Assembly: GCA_002367815.1 (NCBI GenBank)
Contig: DFDG01000098.1
Span: 2,984-33,552 of the forward strand
Direction: 5' to 3'
Length of the DNA: 30,569 bases
Source of the DNA: Opitutaceae bacterium UBA3033
GTDB taxonomy: Bacteria; Verrucomicrobiota; Verrucomicrobiia; Opitutales; Opitutaceae
Shown: positions 1-7,342 of the stretch, one piece after another
Numbering within the stretch: the first letter of the stretch is position 1
Layout: every line of letters starts with the position of its first letter
Position numbers and translations under genes: made by a program
Notes under the pieces: model-generated
Told to the model about the DNA's origin: nothing
Databases searched by the model: none
What the model saw: only the letters and a program-made list of their open reading frames with translations

Positions 1-1222
1 CAAAGATCGCGAACTTGCCGAAAAATCCCGCGAGTGGCGGCACCCCGGCGAGGGAGAGCAAATAAATCATCAACATTCCGGCCAACAGCGGTGAACGTTT
101 ATGCAACCCGGCCAGGTCGGAAATCTTATGGCAACCGCCCGCCCGATCCACGATGCCGATTACTCCAAAAGCCCCGACGGTCGCGAGTCCGTAGGTCAGC
201 ATGTAATACATCAACGGTCCCTCCCCGGCGACCCCCGTTACCATCACGCCGATGAGCATGACTCCCGCGTGGGCGATGGCAGAATAGGCCAACAGCCGCC
301 GCACATTGGATTGAGCCAGCGCGACCAGATTGCCCAACAGCAATGATGCGAATGCGATCAACGCCACTACATTGAGCCAGCCAACTTGATGCAGTGGTTC
401 CACCAAGCTGCCGGCCTGCGTGCCCAAACCGGGCCAGAGCAAACGCAGGAACACCGTGACGCCGGCAAACTTCGAAGCCGAAGCAATCAACGCCGTCGAG
501 GCCGGTGGCGCACCCTCGTAGACATCCGGCGCCCAAAGATGAAACGGAGCCGCCGCCGCCTTGAAGCCAAATGCGACCAATACCATGACGAGGGCCACTT
601 TCAGCAAAGGTCCCGATGTGCCCGCAGCGAGCGATTCACTCATCAGGTGCAACTCGATGGATCCCGTCAGGCCATACAATAAACTGAAGCCAAAGAGCAT
701 GAATGCCGCCGCCATGCCCCCGAACAGAAAATATTTAAGCGCCGCCTCCGCTGATTCCGGGCGGGTCTTGTCGAAGCCCGCCAGAATGTAGAGGGAAAGA
801 CTGGCCAATTCGATCGCGAGAAAAACGAGCAACAATTGTTGGGCCACCGCCATCAGGGTGAAGCCCACGGTCGCAAACAATATCACTGCCACAAACTCGG
901 CCGGGTTGCGCAATTTCGATGTGCCCGGTGCCAGCGTAAGGCTCAGCAGAGCGAGGAGCAGCACCCCCAATCGGGTAAACAATCCGATCGTATCCAAGGT
1001 GAGCACGCCCCCAAACACGGGACCGCCAAAACCCGCCGCCATGGCTCCACCGGCCGCCACGACCACGGCAAATCCACCCAAGGTAACGGCCGCCCTCAAT
1101 CTTTCCGCAGCCGTGCGGCGTTGACCGGTGATCAAATCAAACCCGAGCACAATCAATGCACCAAGCACCAGAGCCATCTCCGGCATCAAGGCGTGCATGA
1201 GGCCGATGTAATCTGGGCTCAT
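1..1222 (-). CDS. nuoN: NADH-quinone oxidoreductase subunit N, 3'-truncated by window edge
   Basis: Antiporter-like membrane subunit of complex I that takes part in proton translocation. The frame opens at ATG 1222 and stays open to the left edge, giving 407 codons; the last part of the protein (family usually near 480 residues) is outside. Visible family marks are the TM5 glutamate in LAIELASLSLYILAGF, the TM7 lysine in FGFKAAAAPFHLWAPDVYEG, the TM8 lysine in IASASKFAG, and a late lysine in PPLAGFFGKFAIF at the edge. The start overlaps the stop of the preceding nuoM by 4 bp (ATGA), so translation is probably coupled. All pump residues that can be seen are present. It is the last nuo gene visible; whether anything follows it lies outside the window. 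Confidence 0.95.
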   Translation of the reverse strand, partial: MSPDYIGLMHALMPEMALVLGALIVLGFDLITGQRRTAAERLRAAVTLGGFAVVVAAGGAMAAGFGGPVFGGVLTLDTIGLFTRLGVLLLALLSLTLAPGTSKLRNPAEFVAVILFATVGFTLMAVAQQLLLVFLAIELASLSLYILAGFDKTRPESAEAALKYFLFGGMAAAFMLFGFSLLYGLTGSIELHLMSESLAAGTSGPLLKVALVMVLVAFGFKAAAAPFHLWAPDVYEGAPPASTALIASASKFAGVTVFLRLLWPGLGTQAGSLVEPLHQVGWLNVVALIAFASLLLGNLVALAQSNVRRLLAYSAIAHAGVMLIGVMVTGVAGEGPLMYYMLTYGLATVGAFGVIGIVDRAGGCHKISDLAGLHKRSPLLAGMLMIYLLSLAGVPPLAGFFGKFAIF

Positions 1223-2715
1223 AAAATTGCTCCTTTCATCACGGCCTGCATCACCGGTGATTGCAGCGCAGGTTCAATCCAGGCCAGCAGAATATCCGGT
1301 CGCAAACCGACCACGATTGTCGCAGCCAGCAGGAGCAAAGCCCCGGCTTTTTCCGCCCACGTGATCGGCGACAAAGGTTCGGCTGATGTTTCCGTTTCCT
1401 TTTCCACCCGCCCAAAGAAAGCGAGTTGGATCACCCGCAGCGTAAAGGCCGCGGCCACCAATACCCCGAGGGCGGCCGCCAAAGCCCAAATCGGTGAAAC
1501 CTGCCATGCCCCGATCAGGATGGAAAGTTCGGCCGGAAATCCGCTGAACCCGGGCATACCCATCGAGGCCAGACCGGCGAGCACAAAGGTTACCGCCGCA
1601 AACGGCAACAGGCGGAACAGTGGGCGTTGCTGAAGCTCCGCCAGTTTGCGCGTATGGGTGCGTTCGTAAACCATGCGGCCCACGACAGCGAAGAGCAGCC
1701 CCGCCAGCACGCCGTGGGAAAACATCTGTAGCACCGCACCACTCAGACCCTTCAGGTTGGCCGCGGCCAGTCCCAGCATTACGAAGCCCATGTGGCTCAC
1801 GCTGGAGTAGGCGATGACGAATTTAAAATCCTTCTGCACCAACGCGACCGACCCCGCGTAAAGTATCCCCACCATAGCCAAACCCGCGATGGCCGGTTGC
1901 CAGAAAACAAAGGCGTCGGGGAACATCGGCAACGCCACGCGCAGGCAACCATAGGCGCCGAGTTTCATCACCACCCCGGCGAGCAACATCGATGCCGCCG
2001 TGGGCGCAGCCACGTGGCCGGTGGGCGCCCAGGTGTGCAGCGGGAAAATGCCCGCCAACGTCGCAAAGCCAAAAAAGATCAGACCAAAAATAACCAGCTG
2101 GTACGGATGGGAAATATTGCTCGCCGAGGCGATGAGATCACCCAGCGCAAAACTGTGCGCGCCGCCGGCGCCATAGGTCCAAAGCAACCCCGCCAACACG
2201 AGGGCGCTGCCCGCAAAGGAATAGAGCACGAGCTTCATCGCCCCGTAGGTGCGGTTGGTTGAGCCCCAGTTCGCGATCAGGAAATATTTCGGCACGATAG
2301 CAATTTCGTAGAACACGAAAAACAGAAACGCATCGGCGCTCATAAACACGCCGTAAACCCCGCCGATTAAGGTCAGATAAAATGCAAAGAATTCCCCGGT
2401 GCGTTCCTCGATGTTCCATGAGAATAGAATGCCGGCGATGGCCGCCAGACCTGTGAGCACCAGCAACGTGAGGCTGATACCATCGACCGCGAGATGGTAG
2501 TTAATGCCATAAACTGCGATCCACGGAACTTGCACGAGGGTCTGCAAATCGGTCTTCGGGGTAAATTCTACCGCCGCATAAAGCACACAGCCCCAACTGG
2601 CCAACGCGGACACCAAAGCCACGATCCGGGCGGTCGCCGCCGAACGCTTGCCCGCCACCAGGGCGAACAAGGCCCCGAGAAAGGAAATATAAATGGCGTA
2701 GGGTAAAAGGTTCAT
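1219..2715 (-). CDS. nuoM: NADH-quinone oxidoreductase subunit M, second copy (NuoM2)
   Basis: Mrp-antiporter-like membrane subunit of complex I, 498 residues and about 14 membrane helices, the usual NuoM length. The TM5 glutamate is present (E137 in FVFYEIAIVPKYFLI), as are the TM8 lysine (K251 in VVMKLGAYGCLR) and the TM12 glutamate (E396 in GFPAELSIL). The TM7 segment reads GFATLAGIFPLHTW where canonical NuoM has AVKxPxxPxHxW. Aligned on PLHTW, the conserved lysine is replaced by L220 and the following proline is also lost. The protein differs strongly from the other NuoM at 2831-4348, so this is an old paralogue and not a recent copy. A 115-bp gap separates it from the upstream nuoM; its stop overlaps the nuoN start. 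The product call is firm. The effect of the missing lysine on pumping is inference. Confidence 0.95.
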   Translation of the reverse strand: MNLLPYAIYISFLGALFALVAGKRSAATARIVALVSALASWGCVLYAAVEFTPKTDLQTLVQVPWIAVYGINYHLAVDGISLTLLVLTGLAAIAGILFSWNIEERTGEFFAFYLTLIGGVYGVFMSADAFLFFVFYEIAIVPKYFLIANWGSTNRTYGAMKLVLYSFAGSALVLAGLLWTYGAGGAHSFALGDLIASASNISHPYQLVIFGLIFFGFATLAGIFPLHTWAPTGHVAAPTAASMLLAGVVMKLGAYGCLRVALPMFPDAFVFWQPAIAGLAMVGILYAGSVALVQKDFKFVIAYSSVSHMGFVMLGLAAANLKGLSGAVLQMFSHGVLAGLLFAVVGRMVYERTHTRKLAELQQRPLFRLLPFAAVTFVLAGLASMGMPGFSGFPAELSILIGAWQVSPIWALAAALGVLVAAAFTLRVIQLAFFGRVEKETETSAEPLSPITWAEKAGALLLLAATIVVGLRPDILLAWIEPALQSPVMQAVMKGAIL

Positions 2716-2830
2716 GCGGAGACAGTATTCGGTGAACGATCAGCGATAGGCTTCGCCGGGCCCAGGCAGGTAACCCACTCCCGTCGGTTTGGGAGCTTAT
2801 CGCTTTCCGCTTTATGCTTATTGCTTCTCA
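2716..2830 (-). other. Structured spacer between the two nuoM genes
   Basis: This 115-bp gap stands out in an otherwise tightly packed operon. It can form a long hairpin: AGCGATA at 2743-2749 pairs with TATCGCT further right near 2797-2803, and an inner CTCCC/GGGAG stem lies between them. The part next to the upstream nuoM stop (about 2797-2830) contains short imperfect repeats of the type GCNNTAAGC when read on the minus strand. There is no T-run, so it does not look like a standard terminator. It may act as an mRNA processing or stability element that sets NuoM1 to NuoM2 stoichiometry, or it may be a decayed dispersed repeat. Confidence 0.4.
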
Positions 2831-4348
2831 TCATGGCAACGAAGCGGCCCAGGAAGTGATCAACGGATTGATCAGGCCGGTTAGCAGTTGAGGAAAGATA
2901 CCGAGTGCGAACATTAAAATAACCACGGGCACGAGCGTCACCAGTTCCAGCCCAGATACATCGGTAAATGTTTTCACCCGGTCACCTTGGGGGCCGTGAA
3001 AAACCTTCTGCCAGAAGGTCAGCAGGAACAATGCGGTGGCCAGCAATCCGAGGGTGGCCACGACCGCTGCCCATGGCACCAAACCAAAGACGCCGCGGAA
3101 AATCAGAAATTCGCCCACAAAGCCGTTGAGGCCGGGCAGACCCAACGATGAAAACAACGCCACACCACACAGACCGGCGAAGATCGGCATCGCCGTGCGG
3201 ACTCCGCCAAAATCATTGAGCCCACGTTTACCCCCATGGCGTGACTCCAGGATGCCGAGAGTGCAGAACAGCGCCGACGCAGAGAGGCCGTGGTTGAACA
3301 CCTGCAATAAAATACCGCTGAAGGCTGCCGCCGTAGCTGCCGGTGACGTATTGGCATACCAAGTTGAAGCCACGGCGAAGAGTGCGAGCAGGCAATAGCT
3401 CAAGTGATTGATCGAAGAGTAGGCAATCATGCGCTTGAGGTCGGTCTGCCGCAGGGCCGCAAATGCGCCCAGCACCACGCCACCGAGCGCCAGCACCAAC
3501 AGGGGCGTGGACCAGGCGTGCAATTGCGCGGGGAATATCGGCCAGAGAATTCGCAGAAAACCATAGACCCCCATCTTCGACATGACGCCGGTGAGGAACA
3601 TAGATGCGCCGGTGGGCGCTTCCGCATAGGCCGCGGGCAACCAGGTGTGAAACGGGAAGAGCGGCACCTTCACCGCCAAACCCAACAGGACGCCGGCAAA
3701 AATCACCGTGCCCCACATCCCACCTAGTTCGTTGGCCAGCGTGCCGTCGGCCTGCAGGGCCGCGAGCGAGACAAAATCAAGCGTGCCGGTGGCCGCATAG
3801 AGCGCGGCGAATCCCGCCAACATGAAGACACTGCCCGCCATCGTGTAGACGACAAATTGATAAGCCGCGCGCGACGCGCCTTCGCCGCCCCAGAGTTTGA
3901 TGAGGAAAAACGCCGGGACGAGGCTCAGCTCCCAGAAAACGAACCACGGGAAGAAATCAAGGGCCAGAAACACGCCGAGGGCCGCGCCTTGCAACAGCAG
4001 GAAGAGCAGACCGAACAAACGCACATCGCGCTTTTCGCGCCACGACGCCAGCAGCGCCGTCGGGCCAACAATCCCGGTCAAAAGCACAAGCAACAAACTC
4101 ATGCCGTCGAGGCCGAGATGATAGGTGACGTTGAGCGATGGGATCCAGGCGTGCTGTTCCGTAAATTGCAGTCCGAGATACCTTTCAAATCCGGACAAGG
4201 CCACGAGGCCCAATGCCAGAGTCGAAAGACTGAAGGCCAGTGACAGCCAGCGGCTCACGTTATCCGACAAACGCGGCAACAGGGCGAGCACCAGAGCGCC
4301 CAACCAAGGCAGGAAAATGATCAACGACAGCAGGGGCAGGCTTTTCAT
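2831..4348 (-). CDS. nuoM: NADH-quinone oxidoreductase subunit M, first copy (NuoM1)
   Basis: Antiporter-like proton-pumping subunit of complex I, 505 residues, about 14 membrane helices. All canonical charged residues are present: TM5 glutamate E140 (FVFWELSLVPAFFLI), TM7 lysine K227 in LAVKVPLFPFHTWLP, TM8 lysine K258 (VMSKMGVYGFLR) and TM12 glutamate E413 (NGFVGEFLIF). It is therefore the orthodox NuoM of the pair. Its ATG overlaps the nuoL stop by 4 bp (ATGA). The gene is followed by a 115-bp spacer and then by the second, diverged NuoM. The order L-M-M-N is that of 2M-type complex I clusters. Confidence 0.95.
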   Translation of the reverse strand: MKSLPLLSLIIFLPWLGALVLALLPRLSDNVSRWLSLAFSLSTLALGLVALSGFERYLGLQFTEQHAWIPSLNVTYHLGLDGMSLLLVLLTGIVGPTALLASWREKRDVRLFGLLFLLLQGAALGVFLALDFFPWFVFWELSLVPAFFLIKLWGGEGASRAAYQFVVYTMAGSVFMLAGFAALYAATGTLDFVSLAALQADGTLANELGGMWGTVIFAGVLLGLAVKVPLFPFHTWLPAAYAEAPTGASMFLTGVMSKMGVYGFLRILWPIFPAQLHAWSTPLLVLALGGVVLGAFAALRQTDLKRMIAYSSINHLSYCLLALFAVASTWYANTSPAATAAAFSGILLQVFNHGLSASALFCTLGILESRHGGKRGLNDFGGVRTAMPIFAGLCGVALFSSLGLPGLNGFVGEFLIFRGVFGLVPWAAVVATLGLLATALFLLTFWQKVFHGPQGDRVKTFTDVSGLELVTLVPVVILMFALGIFPQLLTGLINPLITSWAASLP

Positions 4349-6375
4349 CGGGCACCTCCTATCACGAGGACCACCAGCAGCACCACAAAGGCCACGGCCA
4401 GGGTGAGCAAATAACCATGGGCATCACCGGTCTGGGCGCGGGCGTAAACCCGGCCACTTGAGCGGAGCCCCGCACTGGTGGCATCAAAACCGGCATTGAT
4501 GATCTGCTCGTCCGTATCGAGATTCATCATGCCGCACCAACGACCCAGCGCCGCCAGACCGCGCACCATACCGTCCCAGACCCAGCGGTCGAAAAACACC
4601 GCCAGGGCGGCCACGGCATCGTTAACCCGGTAAAGGGTCGCGGCATATAATTCATCAAAGCCCAATCGCGCCGCCAGGGCGGCAAACACGCCGGGAATTT
4701 TTTCTTCGAGGGGATCACGGGTGGTGGCTGACGTTCTCAACTTGCGCGCATAAAACCAGCCTCCCAGACCAAGCCCTACGCCAACCAATATGATCGAGAG
4801 GATCATCAACCCAGTGCCGTCGCCGAAAATCGCGTGCCCATGGACTTCGGTTTCCCCCATGAGTTTCGCCTGCAACCAAGGCCACTTCGGCGTGCCGAGA
4901 AAACCCAGTGCGACCGTGCCGATCGCGAGCAGCACCAGCGGTACCGTCATCGAGGCCGGGCTTTCGTGCGCGTGTTCTGCAGCCGCCGAACGGGGTTGAC
5001 CAAAGAAGACTTCGACCACGAGTCGGGTCATGTAAAACGCCGTCAACACCACGGCGGCGAGACCGATGTATAAAGGCAGGTGCGAAACCGGCCAAGCATG
5101 AGCCGCATGGAGAATGCCTTCCTTGCTCCAGAAACCCGAAAAAAGAAACGGCACGCCGGACAAAGCCATCATGCCCACCGCAAAGGTGAGGAAGGTGATC
5201 TTCATCTTCGGGCGGAGTCCGCCCATTTGTCGGATGTCCTGCTCGTGATGGGCGGCATGGATCACCGAGCCAGCCCCGAGGAAGAGCAAGGCCTTGAAAA
5301 ACGCATGGGTCAGCAGATGAAAGATCGCCGCCACCCATGAACCCACGCCGATCGCGAGCATCATATAGCCGAGTTGCGAAACGGTGGAAAACGCCAACAC
5401 GCGCTTGAGGTCGTTCTGTGCGACCGCAATGCAGGCACCCAGCAACGCGGTGATTGCCCCGATGAACGCCACCACGGTCAGCGCATGCACCGGTACCAGA
5501 GTCAGTGCTTGATCAGCCGCCATTAAAGGAAACACCCGCGCAATCAGGAATACGCCGGCCGCGACCATGGTGGCTGCGTGGATCAGGGCGGAGACCGGAG
5601 TCGGGCCTTCCATTGCATCAGGCAACCACACGTGCAGCGGAAACTGACCGGATTTACCGACCGCCCCACAGAAGAGCAGCAAACCGGTGGCCGTCGAGGC
5701 GGCGAGCCCACCAATTACCAAGGTGGATGAAAGCGCATGCAGCGAAGCGGCCTCGAGTAAACCAGCGCCATCATTAAACAATAGCAGGGTTCCTTGCGCT
5801 TCGTAGAGCCAGACCATGCCAATCAAAAATCCGAGATCACCGATGCGCGTCGTGATGAATGCTTTCTTCGCCGCCGCGGCCGCCGCGGGTTTGTGAAACC
5901 AGAAACCGATGAGCAGATAGGAGGCGAGGCCGACGAGTTCCCAGCACACGAAGAGCAAAAGCAGACTGTTCGCCACGAGCAGTCCGAGCATCGCGGCGGC
6001 AAAGAGACTGAGGAAACAGAAGAACTGTTTATAGTTCGCATCCTCCTTCATGTAACCGGTTGAGAAAATGAAGATCAGGGTGCCGACGAATGTGACCATC
6101 ACACACATGAACGCGGTGAGCGGATCGAGCAACCAACCGAGTGTCACGGCACCGGAACCCAGATCGAACCATTCAAAATTAGCCACCGCATGCGCGGCCG
6201 GATCGGCCAACGCGGTCATGAGCGCACCACAGGAAAAAAGAAACGAAAGCGTGAGAGCCGCGATCGCCATGCCTGCCGCCATGCCCCGGGCCCGGTCAGG
6301 AAGAAATGTCGTGATCGCCGCCGCCAGTAAGGGCAGGGTGGGAATCAGCCAGAGATTTTGAACCGTGAGGGTCAT
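4345..6375 (-). CDS. nuoL: NADH-quinone oxidoreductase subunit L, with extended C-terminal lateral-helix region
   Basis: Distal antiporter-like subunit of complex I, whose C-terminal lateral helix runs along the other pump subunits. It has 676 residues from the preferred ATG at 6375 (a TTG two codons upstream is also in frame); E. coli NuoL has 613. Pump residues are in place: E146 in LLLFVCWELVGLASYLL, K241 in AVGKSGQFPLHVWLPDAMEG, and K418 in FSGFWSKEGIL. After TM15 (near residue 540) the region from GFDELY (about 572) to QTGDAHGYLL (about 647-656) is roughly 29 residues longer than my alignment to E. coli NuoL predicts. The excess sits between WDGMVRGLAALGRW and YARAQTG. The gene follows nuoK after a 137-143-bp gap and overlaps the first nuoM by 4 bp. 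Confidence 0.95.
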   Translation of the reverse strand: MTLTVQNLWLIPTLPLLAAAITTFLPDRARGMAAGMAIAALTLSFLFSCGALMTALADPAAHAVANFEWFDLGSGAVTLGWLLDPLTAFMCVMVTFVGTLIFIFSTGYMKEDANYKQFFCFLSLFAAAMLGLLVANSLLLLFVCWELVGLASYLLIGFWFHKPAAAAAAKKAFITTRIGDLGFLIGMVWLYEAQGTLLLFNDGAGLLEAASLHALSSTLVIGGLAASTATGLLLFCGAVGKSGQFPLHVWLPDAMEGPTPVSALIHAATMVAAGVFLIARVFPLMAADQALTLVPVHALTVVAFIGAITALLGACIAVAQNDLKRVLAFSTVSQLGYMMLAIGVGSWVAAIFHLLTHAFFKALLFLGAGSVIHAAHHEQDIRQMGGLRPKMKITFLTFAVGMMALSGVPFLFSGFWSKEGILHAAHAWPVSHLPLYIGLAAVVLTAFYMTRLVVEVFFGQPRSAAAEHAHESPASMTVPLVLLAIGTVALGFLGTPKWPWLQAKLMGETEVHGHAIFGDGTGLMILSIILVGVGLGLGGWFYARKLRTSATTRDPLEEKIPGVFAALAARLGFDELYAATLYRVNDAVAALAVFFDRWVWDGMVRGLAALGRWCGMMNLDTDEQIINAGFDATSAGLRSSGRVYARAQTGDAHGYLLTLAVAFVVLLVVLVIGGAR

Positions 6376-6381
6376 GAGCAA

Positions 6382-6518
6382 GGACCGGAAATTATGGCCG
6401 CAAAAAGGCCAAAAAATAGTTGCGCCCGCCGACCCATGCCTGCGTCGCGCCTATCGGCGCGCTGGTAGCTTTCAGAACAGGACGGAACCCTTTGCGGCTT
6501 TTTGTGGCAATTCATGAT
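6382..6518 (-). other. Spacer between nuoK and nuoL with a perfect GC hairpin
   Basis: This non-coding gap in the nuo operon contains CGCGCC at 6446-6451 and GGCGCG at 6456-6461, a perfect 6-bp stem with a 4-nt loop (GATA on the transcribed strand). Closer to nuoL there is a GGCC(7 nt)GGCC repeat next to A/T-rich runs (about 6395-6420). No good Shine-Dalgarno lies directly before the nuoL start. The hairpin could be a processing or stability element or a REP-like repeat. Nothing here codes for a protein. Confidence 0.4.
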
Positions 6519-6806
6519 TCAGCCTTTCAAACGGTTGGCCTCCTGTAGCCGGATGTTTTTCTGGTGCCGGTAAATGGCGATCACCAACGCGAGTCCTACC
6601 GCGGCCTCGGCCGCCGCCACCGCGATGGCGAAGAGGACAAAGATGATGCCCGAGGCGGGAGCTGGATTGGGTCCGAAGCGCCAGAATGCGATGAAATTAA
6701 TACAGGCTGCATTGAGCATCAACTCGACGCCCAGCAACACGAGGATGGTGTTGCTGCGGGCCAAAGCCGCCGTCAGGCCGATGCAAAACAGGGCACTCGA
6801 AAGCAA
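6519..6806 (-). CDS. nuoK: NADH-quinone oxidoreductase subunit K
   Basis: Small three-helix membrane subunit of complex I. From the first standard start (TTG at 6806) it has 95 residues. The family core LVLLGVELMLNAACINFIAF is present with the conserved membrane glutamate (ELMLNA), and a second conserved glutamate is in AIAVAAAEAAVGLAL. The open frame continues upstream as INPLTICLLLSS, which fits the usual NuoK N-terminus. A GGAGG Shine-Dalgarno lies exactly 7 nt before an ATA codon at 6830-6828 that overlaps the nuoJ stop TAA. A start at this ATA would give 103 residues, nearer the usual ~100, and would restore coupled translation. The TTG has no visible ribosome site. Function is certain; the start is not. 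Confidence 0.93.
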   Translation of the reverse strand: MLSSALFCIGLTAALARSNTILVLLGVELMLNAACINFIAFWRFGPNPAPASGIIFVLFAIAVAAAEAAVGLALVIAIYRHQKNIRLQEANRLKG

Positions 6807-6826
6807 CAGACAAATAGTCAGCGGAT

Positions 6827-7342
6827 TTATGGCGTGTCCTCCGGTTTTTCAGGCCGATCGGTCGCAGCGAGAATGGTTGCACCCAACAACGCGACCGTGA
6901 GCAACACCCCAACCACCAACAGCGCGGCGGCGTGCGTCCCCATGAGTTGATGTCCCAGTTCGCGCACGGAAAGGGTCGGCGCATCCGCGTGGCCGGAGTC
7001 AAAGTTTGTTTGCCAGACGGCCGCACCCATCGCGGCCATAAGCACGGCACCCACCAATATCGCCCCCATCGCCCGGCGGCGTGAATCCGGGCCAATGACA
7101 ATCTCCGCATCATTTTGCCGGGTCAGCAAAACTGCGAAAAGCACCACCATAGAAATTGCTCCAACATAGATCAGGATTTGCGCAAAAGCGATGAACTCAG
7201 CCCCGGCCCAAAGATAGAATCCCGCAATACCCGCCCACGTAATCACCAACCACAGTGCACTGTGAATGAGGTTGCGGCGCGACAATGCCACCACCGCACT
7301 GGCGAGCATGAGAGCCGAGAGAATAGCGAGCGCGGCGATCAT
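6827..7342 (-). CDS. nuoJ: NADH-quinone oxidoreductase subunit J
   Basis: Membrane subunit of complex I, 171 residues, five predicted helices. The start is set at ATG 7342 because it overlaps the nuoH stop by 4 bp (ATGA) and begins directly with TM1 (MIAALAILSALMLASAVVAL). The longer open frame upstream reads as a shadow of nuoH. The hallmark RRNLIHSALWL and the TM3 segment FIAFAQILIYVGAISMVVLF, with the pi-bulge Y/G region, are typical. The C-terminus (RPEKPEDTP) is hydrophilic. The mRNA there encodes the GGAGG that probably serves nuoK. Confidence 0.95.
   Translation of the reverse strand: MIAALAILSALMLASAVVALSRRNLIHSALWLVITWAGIAGFYLWAGAEFIAFAQILIYVGAISMVVLFAVLLTRQNDAEIVIGPDSRRRAMGAILVGAVLMAAMGAAVWQTNFDSGHADAPTLSVRELGHQLMGTHAAALLVVGVLLTVALLGATILAATDRPEKPEDTP

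Noticed and set aside
126..536. Long minus-strand open frame inside nuoN
   Set aside because: It is out of frame with the clear NuoN translation and rich in Arg/Gly/Cys/His with no membrane segments; a shadow frame.
836..1633. 265-codon plus-strand frame across the nuoN/nuoM2 junction
   Set aside because: It is antisense to two well-supported nuo genes, with His/Lys/Arg/Gln-rich composition and no family resemblance.
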